From CAVTJX01 sp963735175 (GTDB lineage: Bacteria; Electryoneota; RPQS01): 23,668 bases of DNA. The stretch covers positions 1-23,668 of the forward strand of contig CAVTJX010000014.1 of the NCBI GenBank assembly GCA_963735175.1, written 5' to 3'. A program made the position numbers and the translations under genes. Shown one piece after another: positions 22,888 through 23,668 of this stretch. Position 1 is the stretch's first letter; each line of letters opens with the position of its first letter. The notes under the pieces are model-generated. The model searched no databases. It was given only the letters and a program-made list of their open reading frames with translations, and was not told the DNA's origin.

Positions 22888-23598
22888 ATGCGAATTTACT
22901 TAACGATGGGTCTCATGCTGCTCGGCCTGGCGCCCGCCTGGGCCCACAGCTCCTACACCGGCCGCTCGGGCTCACCCGGGCGCAACACCTGCGCCGCAAG
23001 CTGTCACGGTGGCACCGGTGGCACCATCAGTCTCAGCGGCTTCCCCGCGAGCTATACGCCCAATCAAAGTTATCTGCTGTCACTGTCGCACGGGACGGGC
23101 GGACAAATCGTCAATTTTAACGCGTCGTGCCGCATTGGCACGGGCATCGACAATGCCGGAGTCATCAGCGCTGGCACCGCCACGGCGATCTACAACGTCT
23201 CCGGCGAAACGAATGGCGTGCATTTCACGTCGTCGATTCAGGACGCCGGCACATTCACCTGGACCGCCCCGGCGGCCGGCTCCGGTTCCGTCCGGCTGTA
23301 TCTCGGCGGCCTCCAGTTCGACTATGACGGTCCCAATTCTACGGTGGTGCTCGAAGCCGCCGAAGCCGTCCCGTTAGCCAACCCGCAGGGGCTGGTGGTG
23401 TTGGCGGAGTCACCGCATATGCGCCTCACGTGGAACCCTGTGACAGGAGCCAGTGGCTACAACGTTTATCGCGGCGTCAGCAACGACGTGATTATTACAT
23501 TCGTCGGCAGCAGTGCTACGGCCAACTTCGTCGACAGCGCCGCCATGGACCGCGCGGATACACGGGCCTATTACCTCATCACGGCGACACAGCCGTAA
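22888..23598 (+). CDS. Secreted protein with choice-of-anchor V-like and fibronectin III domains
   Basis: This 236-residue protein starts at ATG 22888 (AAAGGA about 8 bases upstream) and has a signal peptide ending PAWA before HSSYTG. The next segment, GRSGSPGRNTCAASCHGG, is the hallmark of the bacterial choice-of-anchor V (Reeler-like) domain, which is found in secreted proteins of FCB and other environmental bacteria. The Cys-His pair here is CX3CH rather than the usual CX2CH. About residues 30-155 form this beta-rich domain. A fibronectin type III domain (MRLTWNPVTGASGYNVYRG and AYYLITA) occupies the C-terminus. No sorting domain is seen. It is probably periplasmic or extracellular; heme or metal binding at the Cys-His pair is possible but unproven. 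Confidence 0.8.
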   Translation: MRIYLTMGLMLLGLAPAWAHSSYTGRSGSPGRNTCAASCHGGTGGTISLSGFPASYTPNQSYLLSLSHGTGGQIVNFNASCRIGTGIDNAGVISAGTATAIYNVSGETNGVHFTSSIQDAGTFTWTAPAAGSGSVRLYLGGLQFDYDGPNSTVVLEAAEAVPLANPQGLVVLAESPHMRLTWNPVTGASGYNVYRGVSNDVIITFVGSSATANFVDSAAMDRADTRAYYLITATQP

Positions 23599-23668
23599 CG
23601 CACCTGCCAGTATGTAAAACGGCCGCGTCGTGTTCAGGGACGGCGCAGCCTGATAGAAAACGGGACAG

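Overview
The window is GC-rich bacterial DNA, probably from an uncultured lineage of the FCB superphylum (Bacteroidetes/Chlorobi/Fibrobacteres and allied candidate phyla). The main support is a secreted protein ending in a type IX secretion (T9SS-A / FlgD-like) sorting domain that carries the NPFNPST motif. A CarboxypepD-regulatory-like TonB receptor, a choice-of-anchor-V plus fibronectin III protein, a MoaC-MoaB fusion and a double-rhodanese secreted protein fit the same group. No rRNA or tRNA was seen, so no lower rank can be given.

Layout. Positions 2-4274 hold a tightly overlapping molybdenum-cofactor (Moco) operon: mobA (cut by the left edge), moaA, fused moaC-moaB, moeA and a MOSC protein. 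A TSUP/TauE-type exporter (4540-5268) follows. Positions 5529-10220 hold central-carbon genes: NAD-type malic enzyme, a periplasmic double rhodanese and a CstA-family (pyruvate/peptide) transporter. Positions 10788-13402 encode a large VWA-domain T9SS cargo protein. Positions 14092-16765 encode a small secreted Cys-rich protein, a hairpin with a U-rich tail, and a TonB receptor with a CX2CX2C motif in its plug; this is the best candidate for an under-described, probably metal-related, system. HtrA (minus) and RibA (plus) diverge at 17100-19758. A DUF2188 protein, a PilX-like pseudopilin-class protein (minus), an orphan Cys-rich ORF (minus) and a choice-of-anchor-V/FN3 secreted protein complete the window.

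Two features cut across the whole window. First, many conserved genes (mobA, moaA, moaC-moaB, moeA, cstA, the VWA gene, the TonB receptor, the pilX-like gene) carry single-base frame breaks at which the family signature continues in another frame. The first 2.8 kb is worst, which points to low-quality sequence more than to biology. Second, the gaps between genes are rich in short dispersed palindromes and heptamer tandem repeats. One 76-bp palindromic element lies inside moaA in the reading frame and adds about 25 residues. Its near-identical partner is intergenic at 19824-19900, and two shorter versions lack a roughly 43-bp internal palindrome.
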